In this document: one piece after another, positions 8,100 to 17,332 of the stretch
How positions within the stretch are numbered: position 1 is the stretch's first letter
How the letters are laid out: each line of letters begins with the position of its first letter
NCBI RefSeq assembly: GCF_004522105.1
Contig: NZ_SPUJ01000004.1
Location: 1 to 64,000 of the forward strand
Direction: 5' to 3'
DNA length: 64,000 nt
From: Nocardioides sp. 1609
Lineage (GTDB): Bacteria > Actinomycetota > Actinomycetes > Propionibacteriales > Nocardioidaceae
The notes under the pieces: model-generated
What the model was told of the DNA's origin: nothing
The model's database searches: none
What the model saw: the letters and a program-made list of their open reading frames with translations, nothing else
Program-made: the position numbers and the translations under genes

Positions 8100-9833
8100 G
8101 TGGCCAGTCCTCGGCGATCCGGTGCCCGTCGGCGCAGCGCGTCGCCGCGCCGGAGCGGGACGCGACAGCCGCAGCGGCCGTTGCCGACGGCCGGGCCGGG
8201 GGAGCGGGTGTGGGTGCTCGACGTCCCGTACGGCACGCAGGTCGACGGCGCGACCTGGCACCCGACCCTCAGGACCCACCTGTACGTCGGGCGCAGCCTG
8301 CCCGCGCACCTCGCGCCCTACGCTCCGGGGCCCCACACGCTCGGTCGCTTCGTCGAGAACGAGCTCAATCCCGACAGCCCGACGCCGGCGCCGGAGCCGA
8401 CCGACGAGCTCGAGCCCCGGAGGATCCAGTTCGAGGCGGCCGACGCGATCGCGGCACGGGCCGCGGCGGGCGGGCGACAGTTCCTGCTGGCCGACGAGCC
8501 TGGCGTGGGCAAGACGATCGCGGCGGTCCTCGGGGCGACGGCGGTCGGCGACCTGCGTGGCGCGCGGCGGGTCCTCGTCGTGGCCGACCGGCCCGCCGCG
8601 ATCACCATCGGCCACTGGTGCCGCACGATCACGGCCCTGGGCGACGGGGGCCTGGAGTGGGTGGTGATCACCTGGGACCGGCTCGAGAAGGTCAAGGACC
8701 ACCCGTGGGACGTGATCATCGCCGACGAGGCCCACGCCCTGCGCCGTACGACGACCAAGCGGTGGAAGGCCTGGGCGAGGATCTCGGGCCACGGGCGGCC
8801 GCACGACACGGCACCGTTCGTCATCGCGACGACCGCGACGCCCGGACACACGCCACTCGAGCTGCCGTACCTCGCCCCCGCCTTCGCGCAGGTGCTCGGC
8901 GAGCCGATGCGGGAGTGGACCTCGGCGACGCAGCCCGGACCCGCGTTCGCCGCCGCGCTCGAACGCCACGGCGTCGCGGTGGAGCCGGGCCGGTACGGCG
9001 CGACGTGGACCACCGATCCGGCGCGCCGCGCCGCGGACCTGAAGCTGGTGCGCGGCTGGCTCGCCGACGAGCGGCCGCCGGCGCTGCTGCACCGCGCCGC
9101 GCCGTGGGGGCCGGTGCCGATCTCGGGCATGCCGGTCACCCTCACGCCGGCCGAGCGGACGGCGTACGAGGCCGAGTGGGGGGAGTTCTGTCGCGAGATG
9201 GACCTCGCGCGCCGCGGCCGCAACGTCGCCAAGGGTCGCGCCGCGCTGCTGCGCTTCCGCCAGAAGGCCGGGCTGATCCGGGTCGACTCGACGGTCGCCT
9301 GGATCGCCCAGCAGGTCCAGGCCGAGCGACAGGTGGCCTGCTCGGTCGAGTTCGTCGCGACCGCCGCCGACCCCATCACCGACCGGCTGCGCGACGCCGG
9401 GATCGAGGTGGCCACGATCTACGGCCGCGACCGGTTCGACCCCGAGGCCGAGCGGCTCCGGTTCCAGACCGGGCAGGCGAAGGTCTGCGTCTTCACCACG
9501 GTCGCCTCGATCAGCCTGCACGCCGGCGAGACCCTCGCCGACGGCCGCCAGGCGAGCACCGAGCCCCGGGTGGGGATCTTCCACCAGGCCCGCTTCTCGG
9601 GCATCGCCGCGCGGCAGGTCACCGGCCGTACCCACCGCGACCACCAGGTCTCCCCGTGGCACATCGCCTACGCCGAGGGCACGGTCGAGGAGCAGGTCGG
9701 CAAGGTGATGGTGGAGCGGATCGCCGCCGCCTCCGAGACGGTCGGCAGCGACACCGCCGGGCTCGCCGACCTCGCGCAGCTCCTCGGCGCGGACTGGCTG
9801 CCGCCCGCGACCCTGACCCAGGACGGCACCTGA
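8100..9833 (+). CDS. SNF2/SF2-like DEAH-box helicase
   Basis: A 577-residue superfamily 2 ATPase. Walker A is DEPGVGKT at about residues 132-139, Walker B is IIADEAHAL at about 207-215, motif III is ATTATPG, and the arginine-finger motif VI is RQVTGRTHRD at about 506-515. Two RecA-like domains are present without accessory domains. Compact single-gene SNF2-type helicases of this kind are common in actinobacterial phages, while cellular SNF2 proteins are usually longer and multidomain. No other phage genes are nearby, so this may be a domesticated remnant or a cargo gene. It should translocate on or remodel DNA using ATP; its partner is unknown. The start is a GTG with no clear ribosome binding site. 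Confidence 0.85.
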   Translation: MASPRRSGARRRSASPRRSGTRQPQRPLPTAGPGERVWVLDVPYGTQVDGATWHPTLRTHLYVGRSLPAHLAPYAPGPHTLGRFVENELNPDSPTPAPEPTDELEPRRIQFEAADAIAARAAAGGRQFLLADEPGVGKTIAAVLGATAVGDLRGARRVLVVADRPAAITIGHWCRTITALGDGGLEWVVITWDRLEKVKDHPWDVIIADEAHALRRTTTKRWKAWARISGHGRPHDTAPFVIATTATPGHTPLELPYLAPAFAQVLGEPMREWTSATQPGPAFAAALERHGVAVEPGRYGATWTTDPARRAADLKLVRGWLADERPPALLHRAAPWGPVPISGMPVTLTPAERTAYEAEWGEFCREMDLARRGRNVAKGRAALLRFRQKAGLIRVDSTVAWIAQQVQAERQVACSVEFVATAADPITDRLRDAGIEVATIYGRDRFDPEAERLRFQTGQAKVCVFTTVASISLHAGETLADGRQASTEPRVGIFHQARFSGIAARQVTGRTHRDHQVSPWHIAYAEGTVEEQVGKVMVERIAAASETVGSDTAGLADLAQLLGADWLPPATLTQDGT

Positions 9834-9944
9834 CCGCGGCCTGACCGCGCGCGGCGCGCTCGCGGTGCCGGCCCGCACGCCGGGTCACGGGTCGGATTCC
9901 TGTTCGAGGTGAACCGGCGGCGCGGTCGGCGGAGTATGAACGGT

Positions 9945-10436
9945 ATGCAGCGAGGCGGCCGGGACGAGGAGTTCAGCGAGTTCTACCGTGCGCGCGTCAC
10001 CGCCCTGCGGCGCGTGGCCTACATCGTCACCCGTGACTGGCACGCAGCCGAGGACGTCACCCAGCGGGCGTTCGTCAAGGTCTACCGGGCCTGGCCCCGG
10101 ATCAGGCCCGAGACGCTCGAGGCCTACGTACGCCGGGCCGTGGTCAACGAGTCGCTGAGCTGGGTCACCCGCGGACCGCGCGACGTCGTCGTCGACGGGC
10201 TTCCCGACCGGGCGGTGGTCGAGCCGGACGCCCCGCTCGACCTCGACGCCGCCCTGGCGACCCTGCCTCCCCAGCAGCGCGCGGTGATCGCCCTGCGGTT
10301 CGTCGACGACCGCTCCGTGGCCGAGACCGCCGCCGCGCTCGGCCTCGCGGAGGGGACGGTCAAGAGCCACACCGCCAAGGCCATCGCCACCCTGCGCCTG
10401 CACCTTCCCACCCTCACCGAGCACTGGAGCCACTGA
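9945..10436 (+). CDS. RNA polymerase sigma factor, ECF (SigE-like) family
   Basis: A sigma-70 family factor of about 163 residues with only regions 2 and 4. Region 2 is at about residues 12-75 (FYRARVTALRRVAYIVTRDWHAAEDVTQRAFVKVY in part), and region 4 at about 105-155 contains LPPQQRAVIALRF and the HTH AETAAALGLAEGTVKSHT. GGCGGAG at 9928-9934 fits ATG 9945 better than the in-frame starts at 9909 and 9936. The stop overlaps the next start (TGATG), so the pair is translationally coupled. It probably directs a stress or envelope regulon; the target promoters are not known. Confidence 0.92.
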   Translation: MQRGGRDEEFSEFYRARVTALRRVAYIVTRDWHAAEDVTQRAFVKVYRAWPRIRPETLEAYVRRAVVNESLSWVTRGPRDVVVDGLPDRAVVEPDAPLDLDAALATLPPQQRAVIALRFVDDRSVAETAAALGLAEGTVKSHTAKAIATLRLHLPTLTEHWSH

Positions 10437-11278
10437 TGACCGAGCACGACCTCTCGACCCTGCTCCGCGACCACCTCTCCGACGAGCCGCCCACCTCGCT
10501 GAGCCCCGGCGACGCGATCCGCACGGGGCGCCGCCAGACCCACCGCGCGCGGCTGTTCGCCGCCGGCGCGGGCGCCCTGGCGGTCGCCGCCGTCGCCGCA
10601 CTCGGCGGGACCGGCGTGCTGGGCGGCGGGACCGACTCCGACCCGGTCGCGAAGGAGGCGCCGGTCGCCCAGGCGCCCCCGGAGACGCTGGCGGACGTCA
10701 TGGAGGACGTCGCTGCCGACGGGTTCACGCCGTACGCCGGCGCGCTCGGCGAGCCGCGCTGGAGCGTCAACGACGTCCTCGGCCAGCCGGTCGAGCCCGG
10801 CGACCCGGCCGCCCAGAACTTCCTGCTCGACTACCGGCCCGCCGGGACGCCGCAGGTCAACCTGACGGTCGGCGGCTTCGCCCCGGAGGACCGCGAGAAC
10901 TACCCGTTCGAGGGCGCCTGCGCCGCCGGGCTCGACCGCGGAACCCTGGTGGAGTGCACCGAGACCATCCTGGCCGACGGCTCGCTGGTCACGGTCAGCG
11001 TCGGGCCGATCTCGCAGGTCGGGGGTGACGCGCCGCAGCTCCTCACGGTGCAGGAGGTCGCGGGTCGCGACCCCGGGACCTTCGCCTGGTCGCGCGTGGT
11101 CGCCGTCGACTCGATCGACGACGTGAGCACGCGCGCGTCGGAGTACGTCCGCGGCGCCGACGTCGAGGCGGCGGACTGGCAGGTGCCGGTCGCGGCGCTG
11201 CGCGCCCTCGCCCTCGATCCCGCCCTGCTCGGCGCGGACGTCGCGCACGAGCCGATGCCGCTCTACACCGGCGAGTAG
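10436..11278 (+). CDS. single-pass membrane protein, putative anti-sigma factor
   Basis: A 280-residue protein with a cytoplasmic N-terminus of about 38 residues, one membrane helix at about 39-62 (LFAAGAGALAVAAVAALGG) and a secreted C-terminal domain of about 215 residues. That topology and the one-base overlap with the upstream ECF sigma gene suggest it controls the sigma factor from the membrane. The N-terminal segment is short and lacks the HxxxCxxC zinc motif, so it is not a ZAS-type anti-sigma factor. The extracellular domain has Cys pairs (CAAG..., ECTE) that may form a disulfide. The role is inferred from context. Confidence 0.8.
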   Translation: MTEHDLSTLLRDHLSDEPPTSLSPGDAIRTGRRQTHRARLFAAGAGALAVAAVAALGGTGVLGGGTDSDPVAKEAPVAQAPPETLADVMEDVAADGFTPYAGALGEPRWSVNDVLGQPVEPGDPAAQNFLLDYRPAGTPQVNLTVGGFAPEDRENYPFEGACAAGLDRGTLVECTETILADGSLVTVSVGPISQVGGDAPQLLTVQEVAGRDPGTFAWSRVVAVDSIDDVSTRASEYVRGADVEAADWQVPVAALRALALDPALLGADVAHEPMPLYTGE

Positions 11279-11311
11279 GTCCGCCGCGCCGGGCCAGGTC
11301 GCATCGCCGGC

Positions 11312-12043
11312 TCAACGCAGCAGGGCGAGGTCCCGCCGGACGTAGCGCAGGTGCGCCCACTCCTCCTCCAGGATCACGCGGAGGCAGTCGCCGACGCTCG
11401 GACGCCAGTCGTCACCGCCCCACGGGTTCGCGCGCTCCTCCGCGAGCAGCTCGGGCGTCGCCGTGGCCAGGAAGTCGGTGACCAGCTGCTGTCGCTCCGC
11501 CCGCACCGCGAGGACCTCGTCGAAGGTGGGCGGGTCGGTGCGGAAGATCGAGGTGTCGAAGCCCATGTCGGCGGCGCCGGTGAAGACCTGACCGATCTCG
11601 TGGAACGGCTGCTCGACCTGCAGGATCCCGCCCCGGAGCCACGCGTCGGTCGCAAGGACGAGGTGCCGCAGGGTCTGCGCCAGGGACCACTCGTCCTCGA
11701 CGTGCGCGTCGACCAGGCCGGGGGGCGTGTCCGCCACCGTGTCCTGCCACGCGGACTGCACCGCGACCCACCCCTCGCGCAGGCCCTCGGGCGTCTGCGC
11801 CTTCTGCAGCTCGCGGCCCGGGAACTGCCGGTTGAGCTCGGTGTCCACGAGGGGCACCACGTCGACCCCGTTGACGACGAGGCGCCCGAAGAACAGGTCG
11901 TGGCTGTCGATGTCGAGCCCGTCGACGTCGACGCTGCGCATGGTCACGCCGCTGACGTCGGAGAAGCGCAGCGTGGCGCCCTTGAGGCTTGCCTGGACGA
12001 AGGTCGCGCCCTCGAACTCTTTCGTGCCGGAGTAGGTCGTCAT
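11312..12043 (-). CDS. DinB-fold protein with N-terminal pentapeptide-like segment
   Basis: A 243-residue protein. Residues 5-45 (FEGATFVQASLKGATLRFSD in part) have the A(D/N)LxG-like periodicity of a short pentapeptide-repeat segment. Residues about 75-240 resemble DinB/DUF664 four-helix proteins: EWSLAQTLRHLVLATDAWL and EEEWAHLRYVRRDL supply the spaced histidines that usually bind a metal. DinB-fold proteins in actinobacteria include thiol-dependent (mycothiol or bacillithiol) transferases, but the substrate of this one cannot be deduced. It converges on the anti-sigma gene with a 33-bp gap. Confidence 0.82.
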   Translation of the reverse strand: MTTYSGTKEFEGATFVQASLKGATLRFSDVSGVTMRSVDVDGLDIDSHDLFFGRLVVNGVDVVPLVDTELNRQFPGRELQKAQTPEGLREGWVAVQSAWQDTVADTPPGLVDAHVEDEWSLAQTLRHLVLATDAWLRGGILQVEQPFHEIGQVFTGAADMGFDTSIFRTDPPTFDEVLAVRAERQQLVTDFLATATPELLAEERANPWGGDDWRPSVGDCLRVILEEEWAHLRYVRRDLALLR

Positions 12044-12157
12044 CGCCCCATCATCACCGGATTCGAGGACGGTCCGGCGTCACGATCTCATCCGTTGTGG
12101 ATGGCTCGGTTGTCCACACACGGGTAGAACACACTGTCGATTGTCCGTGGCCGGGCG

Positions 12158-12163
12158 TAGAAT
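12158..12163 (+). promoter_or_regulatory. -10 box of a probable leaderless promoter
   Basis: TAGAAT lies 6 bp before the ATG at 12170, so transcription would begin at or next to the start codon. A weak -35 candidate CTGTCG is at 12134-12139 (18-bp spacer). Leaderless transcripts are common in actinobacteria; this is inferred from spacing. Confidence 0.45.
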
Positions 12164-12169
12164 CGGGGT

Positions 12170-13417
12170 ATGAGCAAGCACCACGACGACCACCGTGACG
12201 GGCACCCCGTCGCCCGGTTCGTCGCGCTGCTCGAGGCCGAGCTGGCGGTGCTGGTGGATGCTCCGGCGTGGTCGTTGGACGCCGCTGCGACGGCTGATCT
12301 GGTGCCGCGGCTGGCACAGGTGGTGGCCGGGGTGCAGGAGCTCGAGGCCCGGGTCATCGGGCAGGCCGGGGTCCTCGACCTGCCCGGGACGATCGGGGCC
12401 AGGTCGCTGACGGCGTGGCTCGCGCGGGTCACCCGGGTCACCGGTGGCGAAGCATCGCGGAAGGTGCGGCTGGCCGGGGACCTCGCCGCTCACGAGGCCA
12501 CCCGGGTCGCGATGGCGTCTGGTCGGGTGCACGCCGAGCAGGCGAGGGTCATCGTCGCCGCCGTCGGCGACCTCGACGGCCAGCACCACCTGCGCGACAA
12601 GGCCGAGGAGCACCTGCTCGGCGAGGCCGCCCACCACGACGCGCACGACCTGAAGACCCTCGGGCGGCGGATCCTGGAGACCATCGACCCCGACCAGGCC
12701 GACGAGCACGAAGCGAAGCTTCTCGAAGCGGAGGAGGCTCGGGCCCGCAAACGCACGACGTTCACGCTGTGGGACGACGGCGAGGGCCTCGCCCACGGCC
12801 GGTTCACCATGCCCTCCGCCCAGGCCTCCGTGCTGCGTAAGGCACTGGCCGCGATCGCGGCACCCAAGCACGTCCGCGCCACCGGGGGCGCCGGGACCTA
12901 CGACCACGAACGACCCACCCCGGAGAGGCTCGGGCAGGCGTTCTGCGAGTACGTCGAGCGCTACCCCACCGACCGGCTCCCCACGATGGGCGGGACCAGC
13001 GCGACCGTCGTGGTCACGATGACCCTCGAGACGCTCCGCGGCGGCCTCGCCGCCGCGCACCTCGACACCGGCGCCGCTGTCTCACCGGGCCAGGCCCGCC
13101 GGATGGCCTGCGAGGCCGGGATCATTCCCGCCGTCCTCGACGGACAAGGCCACGTCCTCGACCTCGGCAGGAAGCGCCGCTTCCACACCCCCGCCCAACG
13201 ACTCTCGATCGGATTGGAGCAGCAGCACTGCCAACACCCGACGTGCACCACGCCCGCGGCGTACTGCCACACCCACCACACGGTCCCCTGGAGCGAGGGC
13301 GGCCGGACCGACACCCGCGACGCCGTCCTGCTCTGCCCCTTCCACCACCACCGGATCCACGGAGGGGTCAGGGACGACACCCGGGCGACCGTCGCGTCCT
13401 ACCCGCTCCGGACGTAG
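12170..13417 (+). CDS. HNH endonuclease signature protein, DUF222 / 13E12 repeat family
   Basis: A 415-residue protein with an N-terminal DUF222 helical domain (about residues 10-310) and a C-terminal HNH nuclease motif at about 345-400: CQHPTC, CHTHHTVPWSEGGRTD, CPFHHHRIH, with the Cys and His residues expected for zinc and active site. This is the 13E12 repeat family, found in many copies per genome in Mycobacterium, Nocardioides and relatives and often treated as mobile or phage-linked. No ribosome binding site precedes the ATG, consistent with leaderless expression. It is flanked by ordinary chromosomal genes and lacks obvious terminal repeats. Nuclease activity is predicted but not demonstrated for most members. 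Confidence 0.92.
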   Translation: MSKHHDDHRDGHPVARFVALLEAELAVLVDAPAWSLDAAATADLVPRLAQVVAGVQELEARVIGQAGVLDLPGTIGARSLTAWLARVTRVTGGEASRKVRLAGDLAAHEATRVAMASGRVHAEQARVIVAAVGDLDGQHHLRDKAEEHLLGEAAHHDAHDLKTLGRRILETIDPDQADEHEAKLLEAEEARARKRTTFTLWDDGEGLAHGRFTMPSAQASVLRKALAAIAAPKHVRATGGAGTYDHERPTPERLGQAFCEYVERYPTDRLPTMGGTSATVVVTMTLETLRGGLAAAHLDTGAAVSPGQARRMACEAGIIPAVLDGQGHVLDLGRKRRFHTPAQRLSIGLEQQHCQHPTCTTPAAYCHTHHTVPWSEGGRTDTRDAVLLCPFHHHRIHGGVRDDTRATVASYPLRT

Positions 13418-13440
13418 CCCGCAGTCCTGGACGGCCCCGG

Positions 13441-15087
<1,647 letters not shown>

Positions 15088-15152
15088 GGGCGCCATCCTG
15101 CCCGACTCCGGCCGCGCTCCGACAGTGCCGACGGATCGGGAAGACTGCTCCC

Positions 15153-15548
15153 ATGCGTTTCACCGAGCACGAGCTCACGGCCGCGCTGCACGGCGCGGGG
15201 AAGAGCATCCTCACCACCCAGGACAAGGACGTGCGCAAGGGCCGGCGCACGGTCGACGAGGCGTGGCAGGCGATGGACCGCTACCAGAGGTTCAAGCTGC
15301 TCGACGGGCTCGGCGGTCACCTGCTGCCGGTCCTCGTCGGGCTCCCCGACGTCGCCGTGGCGACCGGCGAGCGGCCGACGTTCACCGACGAGCAGGTCCG
15401 GGCAGCCGTCGAGGAGCAGCTCGGCGACCACAAGGGACTCCGGCGTCGTGCCCTCCTCGAGGCGCGGGTGGCGCTGGTGCGGATCGCGCTGGCCAGCGTG
15501 CCGCCGCGCCAGGACCCCGACGCGCTGGTCGTGCCCGACCACCTCTGA
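15153..15548 (+). CDS. hypothetical protein, 131 residues
   Basis: A small helical cytoplasmic protein I do not assign to a named family. It starts MRFTEHELTAALHGAGKSIL, has a basic segment (DKDVRKGRRTVDEAWQAMDRY), and ends with a helix-rich region (EEQLGDHKGLRRRALLEARVALVRIAL). Composition and codon bias are those of a real gene. The upstream extension to 15054 is rejected because it overlaps the divergent pgm 5' end and is Pro/Arg-rich. It faces the PPOX gene tail to tail with a 14-bp gap. No function is evident. Confidence 0.75.
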   Translation: MRFTEHELTAALHGAGKSILTTQDKDVRKGRRTVDEAWQAMDRYQRFKLLDGLGGHLLPVLVGLPDVAVATGERPTFTDEQVRAAVEEQLGDHKGLRRRALLEARVALVRIALASVPPRQDPDALVVPDHL

Positions 15549-15562
15549 CGCCCGCGCCGCGG

Positions 15563-16066
15563 TCAGGGCCGGAAGGTGACCTGGGCGTGCGGGTCCTTGC
15601 CGAAGACGAGCACCTTCGCCGGCCGCACGACGTAGACCCACGGACGGCTGCCGTCACCGTCGACGAACGTCTCGTCGGCGGCCTGCCAGTCCCAGTCGGA
15701 GCCGTACTTCTCCCGCCAGGCGGCGGCCAGCGGTTCGAGGCGCCCGAGGCCGGTGACCCGCTCCGCCGCGCCCTCGAGGACGACGTCCGTGCCGGCCTGC
15801 CAGGTGTTGGTGCCGGTGACGACGGTGACCGCCGGCCCGGCCTCGAGGTTGGCGCTCTTCTGCTCGCCGGCACCCGTGCAGAAAGCGAACGCGTCGTCGT
15901 GCCAGACGCCGACGAGCGGAGTCGTGTGCGGGCGTCCGTCCGGCCGCACCGTGGTGAGCCAGTAGAGCTCGGCCGAGCCGAGGATGGCCCGGACGTCGTC
16001 CCAGGACGGCGCGACGGCGGCCGGGTCGGAGAAGCGCGGGTCGACGGAACCCTCGGGGGTGCTCAT
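15563..16066 (-). CDS. pyridoxamine 5'-phosphate oxidase-fold flavoprotein
   Basis: A 167-residue split-barrel protein of the PNPOx-like superfamily. The core strand YWLTTVRPDGRPHTTPLVGVW (residues about 36-56, in part) and the following strands (AFAFCTGAGEQKSANLEA, AVTVVTGTNTW) match F420- or FMN-dependent oxidoreductases and heme-binding relatives common in actinobacteria. WVYVVRPAKVLVFG near the C-terminus is also typical. It is unlikely to be the vitamin B6 enzyme PdxH, which is longer and has a PLP-binding C-terminus. The LLM-class oxidoreductase lies upstream on the same strand, 102 bp away, so the two may be co-expressed. Cofactor and substrate are unknown. Confidence 0.82.
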   Translation of the reverse strand: MSTPEGSVDPRFSDPAAVAPSWDDVRAILGSAELYWLTTVRPDGRPHTTPLVGVWHDDAFAFCTGAGEQKSANLEAGPAVTVVTGTNTWQAGTDVVLEGAAERVTGLGRLEPLAAAWREKYGSDWDWQAADETFVDGDGSRPWVYVVRPAKVLVFGKDPHAQVTFRP

Positions 16067-16168
16067 GGGCGGGACGACTCCCCGGGCCGCGCAGACTCAT
16101 CGGGACAGCGATGTCGATCCCGGACCGGGCGGCCGGGCACGGCGCCGCCAGGCCTGCGCCGGCCTGCG

Positions 16169-17191
16169 TCAGCGCCAGCCGAGGGCCGGGGCCACGTGGG
16201 TCAGCATCGACTCGAGGACGTGCGCGTTGTAGTCGACGCCGAGCTGGTTGGGGATGGTCAGCAGCAGGGTGTCGGCGGCGGCGATCGCCTCGTCCTGGGC
16301 CAGCTGCTCGACGAGCCTGTCCGGCTCGCCGGCGTAGGTCTTGCCGAAGCGGGCGGTGGTGCCGTCGATGATGCCGACCTGGTCGCTGCTGCGGGACTCC
16401 CTGCCGAAGTAGACGCGGTCGCGGTCGTCGACGATCGGGAAGATGCTGCGGCTGACCGAGACGCGCGGCTCGAACTCGTGGCCGGTGGCGGCCCAGGTGG
16501 TGCGGAACCGCTCGATCTGCTCGGCCTGCAGCTCGTGGAACGGGACGCCGGTGTCCTCGGCGAGCAGCGTCGAGCTCATCAGGTTCATGCCCTGCTCGGC
16601 GGTCCACTCGGCGGTGGCGCGGGTGCCGGCGCCCCACCAGATCCGCTCGCGCAGGCCGGGGGCGTGCGGCTCGATGCGCAGCAGCCCGGGCGGGTTGGCG
16701 AACATCGGGCGCGGGTTCGGCTCGGCGAAGCCCTCGCCGCGCAGCGCGTCGAGGAAGACCCGGGTGTGCGTGCGGGCCATCTCGGCGTGGTCGCCCTCGG
16801 GACCGGGGTCGTAGCCGAAGTACCGGAACCCGTCGACGACCTGCTCCGGTGACCCCCGGCTGATGCCGAGCTGCAGCCGGCCGCCGGAGATGAGGTCGGC
16901 GGCGCCGGCGTCCTCGGCCATGTAGAGGGGGTTCTCGTAGCGCATGTCGATGACGCCGGTGCCGATCTCGATCCGGCTGGTCCGCGCGCCGATGGCGGCG
17001 AGCAGCGGGAACGGCGACGCGAGCTGGCGCGCGAAGTGGTGGACGCGGAAGTACGCGCCGTCGACGCCGAGCTCTTCGGCCGCGACGGCCAGCTCGATCG
17101 ACTGCAGCAGCGAGTCGGACGCCGTGCGCACCGCCGACTGCGGCGACGGCGTCCAGTGCCCGAAGTTCAGGAACCCGATGTTCTTCTTCAC
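16169..17191 (-). CDS. LLM-class flavin-dependent oxidoreductase
   Basis: A 340-residue luciferase-like TIM-barrel monooxygenase. Family features include the N-terminal strand KKNIGFLNFGHWTP, AYFRVHHFARQLASPFPLLAAI (in part), the segment RIEIGTGVIDMRYENPLYMAEDAGAADLISGGR (in part) and the RGSPEQV loop near the flavin phosphate. Members use FMN or F420 to oxidise diverse small molecules; in actinobacteria many are F420-dependent. The PPOX-fold gene downstream on the same strand would fit an F420/FMN pair. The substrate is unknown. Confidence 0.9.
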   Translation of the reverse strand: MKKNIGFLNFGHWTPSPQSAVRTASDSLLQSIELAVAAEELGVDGAYFRVHHFARQLASPFPLLAAIGARTSRIEIGTGVIDMRYENPLYMAEDAGAADLISGGRLQLGISRGSPEQVVDGFRYFGYDPGPEGDHAEMARTHTRVFLDALRGEGFAEPNPRPMFANPPGLLRIEPHAPGLRERIWWGAGTRATAEWTAEQGMNLMSSTLLAEDTGVPFHELQAEQIERFRTTWAATGHEFEPRVSVSRSIFPIVDDRDRVYFGRESRSSDQVGIIDGTTARFGKTYAGEPDRLVEQLAQDEAIAAADTLLLTIPNQLGVDYNAHVLESMLTHVAPALGWR

Positions 17192-17248
17192 GTCGGCTCC
17201 AACACCGGCCGAATCGTCGATCTTCCCGAGGGTCTCGCGCTCCCCGCG

Positions 17249-17280
17249 CCCGGACGCGCCACGTGCCCGGACGCGCCACG
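17249..17280. repeat. 15-bp tandem direct repeat
   Basis: CCCGGACGCGCCACG at 17249-17263 is repeated exactly at 17266-17280, separated by TG, immediately beside the terminator hairpin. Function unknown. Confidence 0.5.
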
Positions 17281-17308
17281 GGCCCGGAGGACGACGTCCT
17301 CCGGGCCC
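17280..17308 (-). terminator. terminator hairpin downstream of the secreted multidomain gene
   Basis: A perfect inverted repeat: GGGCCCGGAGGACG (17280-17293), a central A, and CGTCCTCCGGGCCC (17295-17308), giving a stem of about 12 bp. It lies 25 bp beyond the stop of the leftward gene that ends at 17333. There is no U-tract, as is usual for high-GC actinobacterial terminators. Confidence 0.7.
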
Positions 17309-17332
17309 GCTCCGTGCGGGGGCTGGCGGGTG

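Noticed and set aside
7803-9878. A 691-codon minus-strand frame opposite the SNF2 helicase
   Set aside because: No domain, low-complexity Arg/Gly/Asp-rich translation, and the helicase on the other strand has intact motifs.
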